The position numbers and the translations under genes were made by a program. The notes under the pieces were generated by a model that was not told where the DNA came from, searched no databases, and saw only the letters and a list, made by a program, of their open reading frames with translations. Of a stretch of DNA of 64,000 bases, positions 27,160 to 35,887 are shown piece by piece (the first letter of the stretch is position 1; each line of letters opens with the position of its first letter). Source of the stretch: Rhizobium sp. Leaf453 (lineage in GTDB: Bacteria > Pseudomonadota > Alphaproteobacteria > Rhizobiales > Rhizobiaceae); the NCBI RefSeq assembly GCF_001425605.1, contig NZ_LMRG01000026.1:62001-126000 (forward strand). Direction: 5' to 3'.

Positions 27160-27357
27160 AATGCCTGAGGCTCAGCAACAGCCACCGAATACAATTCCCG
27201 CTCGTTTCGTGTTAGGCTGCTTCGCCCGGACGAGAGACGATAAATCAGCGACACGCATTCCGGCATCTGGAACGATTGGCCTCGACCGGCCGTTCCGTCC
27301 GGTCAGACCGCAAGCCATGATGGCATTCGAATGCGGCGCGCTTTCAGGGAGCAGGAC

Positions 27358-27600
27358 ATGACGAGAGTGGTATACGCAGTCGTTCAGCATGATGGTGGGT
27401 GGGCCTACAAGCTCGCCGATGTTTTCTCCGAATCCTTTCCGACCCGGGAAATGGCGCTCGCCGCTGCCCGCGCCGCGGCCGCCGAACAGCAGGTGGGCGG
27501 CGATGATGAGGAAATCAGCTTTCAGGATCAGGACGGGCACTGGCATTTTGAACATGCCGATGGTGGCGATCGTCCGGAAGCTGTCGTCGACGATCGCTGA
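27358..27600 (+). CDS. DUF2188 domain protein
   Basis: An 80-residue protein with the DUF2188-type pattern: VVYAVVQHDGGWAYKLADVF, a helix MALAAARAAAAEQ, then ISFQDQDGHWHFEH. ATG 27358 follows AGGGAGCAGGAC. Such small proteins are widespread in rhizobia and of unknown role. A terminator follows. Confidence 0.78.
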   Translation: MTRVVYAVVQHDGGWAYKLADVFSESFPTREMALAAARAAAAEQQVGGDDEEISFQDQDGHWHFEHADGGDRPEAVVDDR

Positions 27601-27643
27601 ATGACCGCGAAGCCGTCCGGCACGTCGCTGTTGTGAAATCGAG

Positions 27644-27679
27644 TGCCCCTCTCCGGCGCCGAAGAGGGGCAAATTTGTT
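27644..27679 (+). terminator. Terminator after the DUF2188 gene
   Basis: GCCCCTCT / AGAGGGGC inverted repeat (27645-27652 and 27663-27670) with a GC-rich loop, followed by AAATTTGTTT. Confidence 0.65.
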
Positions 27680-27819
27680 TCGTGATGAAAACGCCGAGTT
27701 TCCCTCCCTCGGCAAGGCGATTTAGTCTGTGCTCGCGCCCCAGATCAATCGAAACCCTTTATTAACCTTCACGCGTAGGGTTAATGGCCTCTGGCGTCGC
27801 TCTGTCGCAATCGACCGAC

Positions 27820-28074
27820 TCAGGTTGCCGTTTCGAGCAATCCCGCCTGACGGAACCACTCATCGACGCTTGCCTGCACTGCGGCTTTCGCCTCGTCGAG
27901 TGTATCGGCGGACTGGAAATCATAGCGCAGCGTGCCGTTGCAGCCGGAGACCATCCATTTCCAGTTGTTCTGGCCATCATGCTGCAGCACGAAGGCTAAC
28001 TGGTTCTGGCCGAGCATGCCGATATAGGATCGGTTTCGGAGTGGCTTCCACGTCAATGGGATTTCTTGCAGCAC
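27820..28074 (-). CDS. Small protein of unknown function
   Basis: An 84-residue frame from GTG 28074, with GAAGG upstream. Features are LTWKPLRNRSYIGMLGQ, LQHDGQNNWKWMVSGC and a C-terminal helix ADTLDEAKAAVQASVDEWF. The mix of Trp-rich core and terminal amphipathic helix recalls small conserved alphaproteobacterial proteins. A start at the internal ATG (28017) is possible. No function assigned. Confidence 0.55.
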   Translation of the reverse strand: MLQEIPLTWKPLRNRSYIGMLGQNQLAFVLQHDGQNNWKWMVSGCNGTLRYDFQSADTLDEAKAAVQASVDEWFRQAGLLETAT

Positions 28075-28257
28075 TGCAGCTTGGCCTTCTTGTTTCCTCT
28101 CAAATATAGGCTTCTGGCTGTTAACGCATAACCCTGTCGTTTGAGGGGTTTTTGCAAAACCGCATTGTTACCCAACGAACCGTAAATCACCGGCTGGCCA
28201 GTCTTTTCCGAGACAGGCACTTGACCTTGGCGCGCGGGTGTTTGAAAGAAAAGGAAT

Positions 28258-28342
28258 GCGGACGTGGCGAAACTGGTAGACGCAAGAGACTTAAAATCTC
28301 TCGGAGAGATCTGTACGGGTTCGATCCCCGTCGTCCGCACCA
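28258..28342 (+). tRNA. tRNA-Leu (anticodon TAA)
   Basis: Class II tRNA with acceptor GCGGACG/CGTCCGC, anticodon stem AGAGA/TCTCT with loop CTTAAAA (TAA), variable arm TCGGAGAGATCTGTA, T-arm CGGGTTCGATCCCCG and encoded ACCA. Confidence 0.95.
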
Positions 28343-28384
28343 GATCTCGAACCGTCGACGCCGCGTCTAACCGGAGCCTTGCAC

Positions 28385-28882
28385 ATGTCACTTCCCGAAA
28401 AAGCGTTTCCCGTTTCATGGGATCAGTTCCACCGCGACGCGCGCGCACTCGCATGGCGCCTCGCCGACAATGGCCGCACCTGGAAGGCCATCGTCTGCAT
28501 CACGCGGGGCGGGCTCGTTCCGGCGGCCATCGTCTGTCGCGAATTGAACATCCGCCTGATCGAGACGGTTTGCGTCGCCTCCTATCATACCTATGATACG
28601 CAGGGAGAGATGTACGTGCTCAAGGGTATCACGGAGGAACTGAAGGCCAATGAGGGCGAAGGCATCCTGATCATCGACGATCTGACCGACACCGGCCGTA
28701 CGGCAGCGATCGTCCGTGCCATGTTGCCAAAGGCGCATTTCGCGGCCGTCTATGCCAAGCCGCAGGGCCGTCCGCAGGTGGATACCTTTGTCACCGAAGT
28801 CAGCCAGGATACCTGGATTTATTTCCCCTGGGACATGGGCTTTACCTATCAGGAACCAATCGCGAAGGGTTCGCGCGGCTGA
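28385..28882 (+). CDS. gpt: Xanthine-guanine phosphoribosyltransferase
   Basis: A 165-residue purine salvage enzyme. [18 protein letters not shown] is near the start, the PRPP loop is [14 protein letters not shown], and the base-binding WIYFPWDMG is near the end. ATG 28385 is preceded by GGAG; an in-frame TTG lies two codons upstream. It starts 43 bases after tRNA-Leu. Confidence 0.94.
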   Translation: MSLPEKAFPVSWDQFHRDARALAWRLADNGRTWKAIVCITRGGLVPAAIVCRELNIRLIETVCVASYHTYDTQGEMYVLKGITEELKANEGEGILIIDDLTDTGRTAAIVRAMLPKAHFAAVYAKPQGRPQVDTFVTEVSQDTWIYFPWDMGFTYQEPIAKGSRG

Positions 28883-29061
28883 TTGCGAGCCGCTGGTATC
28901 TTATTACAGCGGCAGCGGCGTTTTTTTTCATCATCGTTCGCGAATATTCACTGGTTTTCAAGACGCTACACCTGATAAATTGAACCATCGTCGCAGCGAT
29001 GACAAGAACCCGAGGCGGATCGCAGGCGCCGCCGGAACGGGTCGAACGGGGGTGGATCATT

Positions 29062-29646
29062 GTGCCAAGGTTTTTTGCTTCGACCATCGTCGGTGCCTGC
29101 TTTTGGGCGCTCCAACTTGCCCCATCCTCCGCAAATGACGTCCATGTTGCGGCGGTAACCGCCTATGTCGAGGCCAATGTGCGGCGCTGGATTCAGGACC
29201 CCGTCATTATCGACGGGATCAATGATCAGAACGAACTGCATGCACATCTCACCCAGTTCGACATCGAGACCATGGATGCCAACTGGAAGATCGAATTTGC
29301 AAGCAACAACCGCCCCCTCATCGACTCTGTCCTGAATAATGCGCTTTCGAAATTCCTCAAGGAAAAGCAGGCGGATTCTGACGGTGTCATCACCGAAATC
29401 TTCGTCATCGATGCCAAGGGCCTGAGCATCGGCGAGAGCGAGGTGAGTTCCGATTACTGGCAGGGCGACGAGCTGAAGTGGCAGAAGACTTATCTTGTCG
29501 GCCCGGATGTCCTGTTTGTCGATCGGCAGGAAAAGGATGAATCGACGCAGATGCTGCAATCACAGGCCAGCATGACCATTTCCGACCCGAAGACCGGGCA
29601 GCCCATCGGTGCGATCACTGTCGGCATCAATCTCGACGCCCTGTAA
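29062..29646 (+). CDS. Exported PDC/PAS-like sensor-domain protein
   Basis: From GTG 29062 the product is 194 residues with a signal peptide (FFASTIVGACFWALQLA) and cleavage near SSANDV. The mature part has a PDC/extracytoplasmic PAS character: a long helix (VTAYVEANVRRWIQDPVIID), EIFVIDAKGLSIGESEVSSD, WQGDELKWQKTYL, and a final MTISDPKTGQPIGAITVGIN. No kinase or cyclase follows, so it is a lone sensory domain. A longer start at 28999 is possible but would hide the signal peptide. Confidence 0.72.
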   Translation: MPRFFASTIVGACFWALQLAPSSANDVHVAAVTAYVEANVRRWIQDPVIIDGINDQNELHAHLTQFDIETMDANWKIEFASNNRPLIDSVLNNALSKFLKEKQADSDGVITEIFVIDAKGLSIGESEVSSDYWQGDELKWQKTYLVGPDVLFVDRQEKDESTQMLQSQASMTISDPKTGQPIGAITVGINLDAL

Positions 29647-30354
29647 TTGTGAAACCGAAGAAATGCGGGCGCGCTGGCGAAAGTGACAGCCTTATGTGCC
29701 AACCCTTCGGCGCACGACGCTGAAAACGAACGCGAATCACATTTATCCACGGCCCACATTTGGCGTAGCTTGGCTATGGCGGAAGCTCGCGAGGGTTAAT
29801 TCTCTATTGTTTTTCACCCGCAAAATCTCACTTTTTCCACATGCCCCTGCGGCAAGCCCTGAGGCCTCGCGAGCAAGCATCTGATTTTGCTGGATTTGCC
29901 TGATGTCCCCGTTTTCCACAGGTAGCACACACAACATCTGGTGTTCATAAATACGGCACAAACCAGCCCTTGACGGAATCGGGTCCGATACCGTTAATGG
30001 ATTTCACGTTGCGGCGGCGGCGGGACCGGAAAGTTACGAGGCCGGTTCATTTCAGAAAAAATCGTCTGTGTATCAGGCGGCCCTGGTGGATGATCCGCCG
30101 GTCGCGACGGTTATTTTTTGTGATCTCCCCAGGCGCCAAACACGTCACAAAACGCTGGCGTAAAGAAGTTGTTAATACTATATTTAGTGTTTGCAGCGAA
30201 AATCAGCACAAGATACAGGGTTACCCGAGACGGGTTTCCCACTCAGATCGGAAACTGGAACTGGCTGCGCGACCTCCCGTGCGGCCGGACGGAAATAATT
30301 GTGCCTTGAGCCTCCTTCGGTTCAGGCATGCGGCAAACAAAGGACAAGGGACAG
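29647..30354. other. Long non-coding region upstream of nrdJ
   Basis: About 700 bases with no convincing gene; short open frames have no coding character. It holds a pair of NrdR-box-like elements at 30175-30190 and 30206-30221, and a weaker one at 29929-29944. Confidence 0.6.
30175..30221 (+). promoter_or_regulatory. Tandem NrdR boxes upstream of nrdJ
   Basis: ATACTATATTTAGTGT (30175-30190) matches the NrdR consensus ACACTATATATAGTGT at 14 of 16 positions. GCACAAGATACAGGGT (30206-30221) matches the looser consensus at about 12. The centres are 31 bases apart, three helical turns, as is known for NrdR box pairs. nrdJ starts 133 bases downstream. Confidence 0.75.
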
Positions 30355-33300
30355 ATGCAGATCGAACGTCGTTTCACCAAGGCAGGCCAGTCGGCCTATG
30401 CCGAGATTGAGTTCCGCAAGGCCATCAGCGAGATCAAGAATCCCGATGGCTCGATCGTGTTCCGCCTTGCCGATATCGACGTGCCCGCGCAGTTCAGCCA
30501 GGTTGCCGCCGACATTCTCGCCCAGAAATATTTCCGCAAGGCCGGCGTTCCCGCACGCCTGAAAAAGGTCGAGGAAAATTCCGTTCCGTCCTGGCTGTGG
30601 CGCTCCGAGGCCGACCTCGCCGCCATGAAGGATCTCCCGAAGGAAGAACAGTACGGTTCCGAAACCGACGCCCGCCAGGTTTTCGATCGTCTGGCCGGTA
30701 CCTGGACCTATTGGGGCTGGAAGGGCAACTATTTCGCCTCTGAAGAAGACGCCCTCGCCTTCCGTGACGAGCTTGCCTACATGCTCGCCACCCAGCGCGT
30801 CGCGCCGAACAGCCCGCAGTGGTTCAACACCGGCCTGCACTGGGCCTATGGCATCGACGGCCCCGGCCAGGGCCATTTTTATGTCGACCCCTTCACCGGC
30901 AAGCTCGTCAAGTCGAAGTCGTCCTACGAGCATCCGCAGCCGCATGCCTGCTTCATCCAGTCCGTCGGTGACGACCTCGTCAACGAAGGCGGCATCATGG
31001 ACCTGTGGGTGCGCGAAGCCCGCCTGTTCAAGTACGGCTCCGGCACGGGCTCCAACTTCTCCTACCTGCGCGGCGAAGGCGAAAAGCTGTCCGGTGGCGG
31101 CAAGTCGTCGGGCCTGATGTCCTTCCTCAAGATCGGCGACCGCGCCGCCGGCGCCATCAAGTCGGGCGGCACCACCCGACGTGCGGCCAAGATGGTCGTC
31201 GTCGATATCGATCACCCGGATATCGAGGAATACATCAACTGGAAGGTCAAGGAAGAGCAGAAGGTTGCCGCCCTCGTCACCGGCTCGAAGATCGTCTCCA
31301 GGCACCTGAAGGCGATCATGAAGGCCTGCGTGAATTGCGCTGGTGATAACGGCGCCTGCTTCGATCCGAACGAGAACCCGGCCCTCAAGCGCGAAATCCG
31401 CGCCGCCAAGAAGGATCAGGTGCCGGAAAACTATATCCAGCGCGTCATCCAGTTCGCCAAGCAGGGTTACAAGGACATCGAGTTCAAGACCTACGACACC
31501 GACTGGGATTCGGAAGCCTATCTCACCGTGTCGGGCCAGAACTCCAACAACTCCGTCTCCCTGAAGGACGATTTTTTGCGCGCCGTGGAAGCGGATGGTG
31601 ACTGGAACCTCACCGCCCGCAAGGACGGCAAGGTCATGAAGACGCTGAAGGCGCGCGACCTGTGGGAATCGATTTCCTACGCTGCCTGGGCATCGGCCGA
31701 TCCGGGCCTGCATTTCAACACGACCATGAACGACTGGCACACCTCGCCGGCCGCAGGCTCGATCCGCGCCTCCAATCCGTGCTCGGAATACATGTTCCTC
31801 GACGACACTGCCTGCAACCTTGCCTCGCTGAACCTGCTTCAGTTCAAGGATGCCGCCACCAAGAACATCAATATCGGCGATTACGAGCATGCCGTGCGCC
31901 TCTGGACGCTGGTGCTTGAAATCTCGGTGATGATGGCGCAGTTCCCGTCGCGGGAAATCGCCGAGCGCTCCTATGAATACCGCACGCTCGGCCTCGGTTA
32001 CGCCAATATCGGCGGTCTCTTGATGTCGTCGGGCATTCCCTACGATTCGACTGAAGGCCGCGCCATCGCCGGTGCGCTCACCGCGATCATGACCGGCGTC
32101 TCCTATGCGACCTCGGCCGAAATAGCCGCCAAGCTCGGTCCGTTCCCCGGCTTCAAGCCGAACCGCGAATCGATGCTGCGCGTCATCCGCAACCATCGCC
32201 GCGCCGCCCATGGCGAGACGCAAGGCTATGAAAGCCTGTCGGTCAACCCGGTCGCGCTCATCCATGCCGAATGCCCGGATCAGGCCCTGATCGCCCATGC
32301 GACCGCCGCCTGGGACAAGGCGCTCGAACTCGGCGAACAGCACGGTTATCGCAACGCCCAAGTCTCCGTCATCGCGCCGACCGGCACGATCGGCCTCGTC
32401 ATGGATTGCGACACGACCGGCATTGAGCCAGACTTTGCGCTGGTGAAGTTCAAGAAGCTCGCCGGCGGCGGCTACTTCAAGATCATCAACCGCGCTGTTC
32501 CCGAAGCGCTGCGCACGCTCGGCTATTCGGAAAGCCAGATCGCCGAGATCGAGGCCTATGCCGTCGGTCACGGCAACATCAACCAGGCCCCCGGCATCAA
32601 CCCCGGCTCTCTGCGTGCCAAGGGCTTTTCTGATGAGAAGATCGAGGCGATCAACGCCGCCACCAAGGCCGCCTTCGACATCAAGTTCGTCTTCAACCAG
32701 TGGACGCTCGGTGCCGACTTCCTGAAGTCGACGCTGAAAGTCTCCGACGAACAGCTGTCCGACATGAGCTTCAACCTGCTCGAGCATATTGGTTTCTCGA
32801 AGAAGGACATCGAGGCCGCCAACATCCATGTTTGCGGTGCGATGACGCTGGAAGGCGCGCCGTTCCTGAAAGCCGAACATCTGCCGGTGTTCGATTGCGC
32901 CAATCCATGCGGCAAGATCGGCAAGCGTTACCTCTCGGTCGAAAGCCATATCCGCATGATGGCGGCTGCCCAGCCGTTCATCTCGGGTGCGATCTCCAAG
33001 ACGATCAACATGCCGAACGATGCGACCGTCGAGGATTGCAAGAACGCCTACATGCTGTCCTGGAAGCTGGCGCTGAAGGCCAATGCGCTTTATCGCGATG
33101 GCTCCAAACTCTCCCAGCCGCTCAACGCCTCGCTGATCGAGGACGAGGACGACGAGGATGCGCTGGAGGATTTCATCCAGCAGCCGGTTGCCGCTCAGGC
33201 CGTGACCGTCACGGAAAAGATCATCGAGCGCGTCATCGAGCGGGTCACCCGCGAGCGTGAAAAGCTGCCGAACCGCCGCCAGGGCTATACCCAGAAGGCG

Positions 33301-34173
33301 ATCGTCGGTGGCCACAAGGTCTACCTGCGCACCGGCGAATTCGGCGATGGCCGCCTCGGCGAGATCTTCATCGACATGCACAAGGAAGGTGCCGCCTTCC
33401 GTGCAATGATGAACAACTTCGCCATCGCCATCTCGCTCGGCCTGCAATACGGCGTGCCGCTGGAAGAATATGTGGAGGCCTTCACCTTCACCAAGTTCGA
33501 GCCGGCCGGCATGGTTCAGGGCAATGACGCGATCAAGAACGCCACGTCGATCCTCGACTACGTGTTCCGCGAACTCGCCGTCTCCTACCTCAACCGCCAT
33601 GACCTCGCCCATGTCGATACATCCGACTTCGGCAACACGGCGCTCGGCAAGGGCATCCAGGAAGGCAAGACCAACCTGATCTCCACCGGCTGGACCCGCG
33701 GCCACAAGCCGACGCTCGTCACCGGCGGCCAGATCGACCGCGCCGCCGGCGAACCGAAGGGTGCCGCCACCGCCGCCCCTGCCCGCGCCGCCTCCACCGG
33801 CACGGTGACAGCCTTCTCCGGCAACGCCGCCCGCAAGATCGAAACGGTTTCCTCCGTTGCGATCTCCACCTCCGAAATCGTCGCCTTCAAGCGCGATTAC
33901 GAGGAACGCGCCGCCGAACTGGCCGAGGAAATCGCCGACGAGCACACGGTCGAGGCCGAACCCGACGTCACCGCCCTGTTCTCCGACAAGGCCGCCGCCG
34001 AAGCCGCCGCCGCCAAGGCCGATGCCAAGAAGATCGAAGCCGAACGCCGCATCCGCTCCATCGCGCAAGGCTACACCGGCAACATGTGCTCCGAGTGCCA
34101 GAATTTTACGATGGTGCGGAATGGCACGTGCGAGAAGTGCGACACATGTGGAAGTACAAGTGGTTGTTCTTGA
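30355..34173 (+). CDS. nrdJ: Adenosylcobalamin-dependent (class II) ribonucleotide reductase
   Basis: A 1272-residue enzyme that reduces ribonucleotides using a B12-derived thiyl radical, needing no oxygen or separate radical subunit. [20 protein letters not shown] is near residue 150, [14 protein letters not shown] follows, the active-site cysteine pair lies in [20 protein letters not shown], and [20 protein letters not shown] is the C-terminal barrel signature. The last 30 residues hold CSECQNF and CEKCDTCGS, redox cysteines that rereduce the active site. ATG 30355 follows AAGGGACAG. Length is that of the long rhizobial form. Confidence 0.97.
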   Translation: MQIERRFTKAGQSAYAEIEFRKAISEIKNPDGSIVFRLADIDVPAQFSQVAADILAQKYFRKAGVPARLKKVEENSVPSWLWRSEADLAAMKDLPKEEQYGSETDARQVFDRLAGTWTYWGWKGNYFASEEDALAFRDELAYMLATQRVAPNSPQWFNTGLHWAYGIDGPGQGHFYVDPFTGKLVKSKSSYEHPQPHACFIQSVGDDLVNEGGIMDLWVREARLFKYGSGTGSNFSYLRGEGEKLSGGGKSSGLMSFLKIGDRAAGAIKSGGTTRRAAKMVVVDIDHPDIEEYINWKVKEEQKVAALVTGSKIVSRHLKAIMKACVNCAGDNGACFDPNENPALKREIRAAKKDQVPENYIQRVIQFAKQGYKDIEFKTYDTDWDSEAYLTVSGQNSNNSVSLKDDFLRAVEADGDWNLTARKDGKVMKTLKARDLWESISYAAWASADPGLHFNTTMNDWHTSPAAGSIRASNPCSEYMFLDDTACNLASLNLLQFKDAATKNINIGDYEHAVRLWTLVLEISVMMAQFPSREIAERSYEYRTLGLGYANIGGLLMSSGIPYDSTEGRAIAGALTAIMTGVSYATSAEIAAKLGPFPGFKPNRESMLRVIRNHRRAAHGETQGYESLSVNPVALIHAECPDQALIAHATAAWDKALELGEQHGYRNAQVSVIAPTGTIGLVMDCDTTGIEPDFALVKFKKLAGGGYFKIINRAVPEALRTLGYSESQIAEIEAYAVGHGNINQAPGINPGSLRAKGFSDEKIEAINAATKAAFDIKFVFNQWTLGADFLKSTLKVSDEQLSDMSFNLLEHIGFSKKDIEAANIHVCGAMTLEGAPFLKAEHLPVFDCANPCGKIGKRYLSVESHIRMMAAAQPFISGAISKTINMPNDATVEDCKNAYMLSWKLALKANALYRDGSKLSQPLNASLIEDEDDEDALEDFIQQPVAAQAVTVTEKIIERVIERVTREREKLPNRRQGYTQKAIVGGHKVYLRTGEFGDGRLGEIFIDMHKEGAAFRAMMNNFAIAISLGLQYGVPLEEYVEAFTFTKFEPAGMVQGNDAIKNATSILDYVFRELAVSYLNRHDLAHVDTSDFGNTALGKGIQEGKTNLISTGWTRGHKPTLVTGGQIDRAAGEPKGAATAAPARAASTGTVTAFSGNAARKIETVSSVAISTSEIVAFKRDYEERAAELAEEIADEHTVEAEPDVTALFSDKAAAEAAAAKADAKKIEAERRIRSIAQGYTGNMCSECQNFTMVRNGTCEKCDTCGSTSGCS

Positions 34174-34725
34174 TTACTCCGTTTACTCCGTAGTTGCTAG
34201 CTCCTGTACGAAGACACTTCCTTAGAAGAAGATAGTCTGGGCGAAAGTCCGGACCATCTTTGGGGAATAGACCTCCGTGATCTGGCTGAAGCTGCGCGTT
34301 GCCAATTTGCGCTGAAGCGGCTTCAGCCAGATGTGGCACAGGGCTCATTTTTGGACCCAGCCAAAGGCTGGGCCTGCTCATTGTCTCAAATGATTCCGAT
34401 TATGTTGAGTATGGCTGAACCAAGCAGAAGAGCCGCAGCTCCACGCTGTGGAGGTGTAGCCGGTGCGGAGTGCTCGAAACAATTTGGCGGTGCGCTTCGG
34501 TCGGGTTTCCCTTGATCACCGCTTATGCCGCTTGTCCTCGCTCGCATGACGACGTCAACCACACCGTTGTCGTCGAGAGCGTCATGAAGTTTCCCGGCAG
34601 AGCTTTCTGAACGGCACTTGGTCTCATCGCGCTCTATCCTAGCGATGAGGCCCTGCCTCTCGCTCATTGCCAGATTGATTGAGAAGTGCCCGCGCACGGC
34701 GCAGGCTTTTGACTTCAGGCTGAAG
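34174..34725. other. Gene-poor segment after nrdJ
   Basis: No frame here has coding character. The stretch contains an inverted repeat CCCAGCC-AA-AGGCTGGG at 34356-34373 and one copy of a diverged repeat (34284-34338). It marks the step from core to accessory DNA. Confidence 0.5.
34284..34338 (+). repeat. Diverged repeat, copy 1
   Basis: Begins GGCTGAAGCTGCGCGTTGCC and ends GATGTGGCAC. It aligns with 34718-34772 across about 55 bases with scattered differences and a three-base gap. Confidence 0.55.
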
Positions 34726-34772
34726 CTACGCGTTTCCAATTACACTGTAGCTGCTTCTCCCTGATGTGGCGC
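34718..34772 (+). repeat. Diverged repeat, copy 2
   Basis: Begins GGCTGAAGCTACGCGTTTCC and ends GATGTGGCGC. This copy overlaps the 3' end of the broken XRE gene. Confidence 0.55.
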
Positions 34773-35018
34773 GACGTTTTTGAAACCAGGGTTCGGCCTG
34801 GGCTTCGTCAATCCGACCTTCGTCAAATCGTCTTCGCCGGAAGGTGACCGTCGGTTCGCAATCGAACTTCGGCAACACCTTTTTGAGGATCGTCAAACAG
34901 CTCGACGAAATGATTGCGTTTTTCCACTCTCAAACCGGCTAATCAGGCTCTGGCTTACGTCGGCCTTTTTGGCAAAATCCGCTTGTAGCAGTCCAGCGAT
35001 TGCCCTGCCCGCCCTCAA
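34726..35018 (-). pseudogene. XRE-family regulator, broken by a frameshift
   Basis: On the minus strand, from about TTG 35018, the frame reads RAGRAIAGLLQADFAKKADV then SQSLISRFESGK, an XRE HTH. At the A5 run (34919-34923) the sense passes to the other frame, which continues NAIISSSCLTILKKVLPKFD and CEPTVTFRRRRFDEGRI to a stop at 34726. Total length is 293 bases, so one base has been lost. No ATG start is visible. It resembles the intact XRE protein upstream and may be its decayed paralogue. Confidence 0.55.
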
Positions 35019-35127
35019 ATGTTCGCGCTGAACAAGGGGGCAATTCTGCCTGTATGCCACCTGATACCTGCGCGGTATGCCGCTACGGACCCTTTTGGAC
35101 TTTGAGGGCGTGCAACGAAGTATACAG

Positions 35128-35418
35128 TTACCCCTTTTTACGGACGTCGTCCTCGGCTGGGTCCTCACCAATTCGACCAGCCGGGGTCCGCCACCGAACA
35201 CCCACACCGTGCTCCATGGTCGCACCGGTGAATTCAACCCCCTGCTGCTCATAGGCTTGCACGATTGCTTCGACGGTCTCCACCGTCGCATTTCCTCCGG
35301 ACTCAAGGCGATTAATGGTCGGACGGGAAACTCTCGCGGCAACAGCAATCTGGCGCTGACTCCAGCTCAAAAGCGCTCGGGCGGCACGCAGAACGTCTGA
35401 TGAAGGATTAATCGCCAT
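35128..35418 (-). CDS. XRE-family transcriptional regulator
   Basis: A 96-residue protein with an N-terminal HTH: VLRAARALLSWSQRQIAVAA, then RVSRPTINRLESGGNATVET. The tail IVQAYEQQGVEFTG with VGVRWR is typical of small phage-like XRE proteins. It is divergent from the DUF6634-like/AAA protease pair, and nested inverted repeats lie between them (35447-35492), so it probably represses both directions. Confidence 0.82.
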   Translation of the reverse strand: MAINPSSDVLRAARALLSWSQRQIAVAARVSRPTINRLESGGNATVETVEAIVQAYEQQGVEFTGATMEHGVGVRWRTPAGRIGEDPAEDDVRKKG

Positions 35419-35446
35419 AAGGCGAGAAACCCGCCTTCAAAAAAAA

Positions 35447-35492
35447 TGTCAACATAGATTCATAATGACTTACATAGTTGACATTATGAATC
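35447..35492. promoter_or_regulatory. Nested inverted repeats between the XRE gene and the AAA protease operon
   Basis: GATTCATAATG (35457-35467) is the exact reverse complement of CATTATGAATC (35482-35492). TGTCAAC (35447-35453) pairs with GTTGACA (35477-35483). The second arm includes TTGACA, a perfect -35 hexamer for the plus strand. This looks like an operator overlapping divergent promoters. Confidence 0.65.
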
Positions 35493-35563
35493 ATTTAATA
35501 TTCAAGGTGCATCACTAAATCCTACCCGACTCTCTGTTGTTTTTAGAATCACCGTGAGGTTCC

Positions 35564-35887
35564 ATGCCCGTTTCTCCTTCAGACCCACAAATTCCCTCGC
35601 CCCAGGAAATGATCGCCGCCTATCGTCGACTGGCCGACGACCTTGAACAATTCGCGATGCGAGGTCTAAAATCCATCTCGTCGAGCGCTACCATCACCGA
35701 CTGGGTTATTGCCAAACGCGCAGTGCCCGTTCTCTTGGGCACTATCGCCGGGCACCCGCACATCAAAACTGGAAACGCGGGATTTACGACGGAGATCGTT
35801 TTTTGGGATCAGAACCAGAACGTCGCGAGAACTTTCAACCGTTGGTATCGCCTAGGCCGTCCTCTTGATGGAGGACCTAACCAATGA
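35564..35887 (+). CDS. DUF6634-like small protein
   Basis: A 107-residue protein with IAAYRRLADDLEQFAMRGL, then TDWVIAKRAVPVLLGTIAGH with GHPHIKTGNAGFTTEIVFWD, and the end ARTFNRWYRLG. This resembles the DUF6634 family of rhizobia; I make the family call from memory of the pattern. Its stop overlaps the AAA protease start by four bases (ATGA), so the two are translationally coupled and probably act together. Function unknown. Confidence 0.7.
   Translation: MPVSPSDPQIPSPQEMIAAYRRLADDLEQFAMRGLKSISSSATITDWVIAKRAVPVLLGTIAGHPHIKTGNAGFTTEIVFWDQNQNVARTFNRWYRLGRPLDGGPNQ

Noticed and set aside
29970-30410. Frame of 146 codons upstream of nrdJ
   Set aside because: Arg-rich, overlaps the NrdR boxes and the nrdJ start, and has no ribosome site.
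30322-34068. A 1248-codon open frame antisense to nrdJ
   Set aside because: Its composition is Gly/Asp/Val-rich and repetitive, typical of the complement of a GC-rich gene. nrdJ on the other strand has clear family motifs.
34386-34739. A 117-codon minus-strand frame after nrdJ
   Set aside because: No ribosome site, no family pattern, and it overlaps the end of the broken XRE gene.
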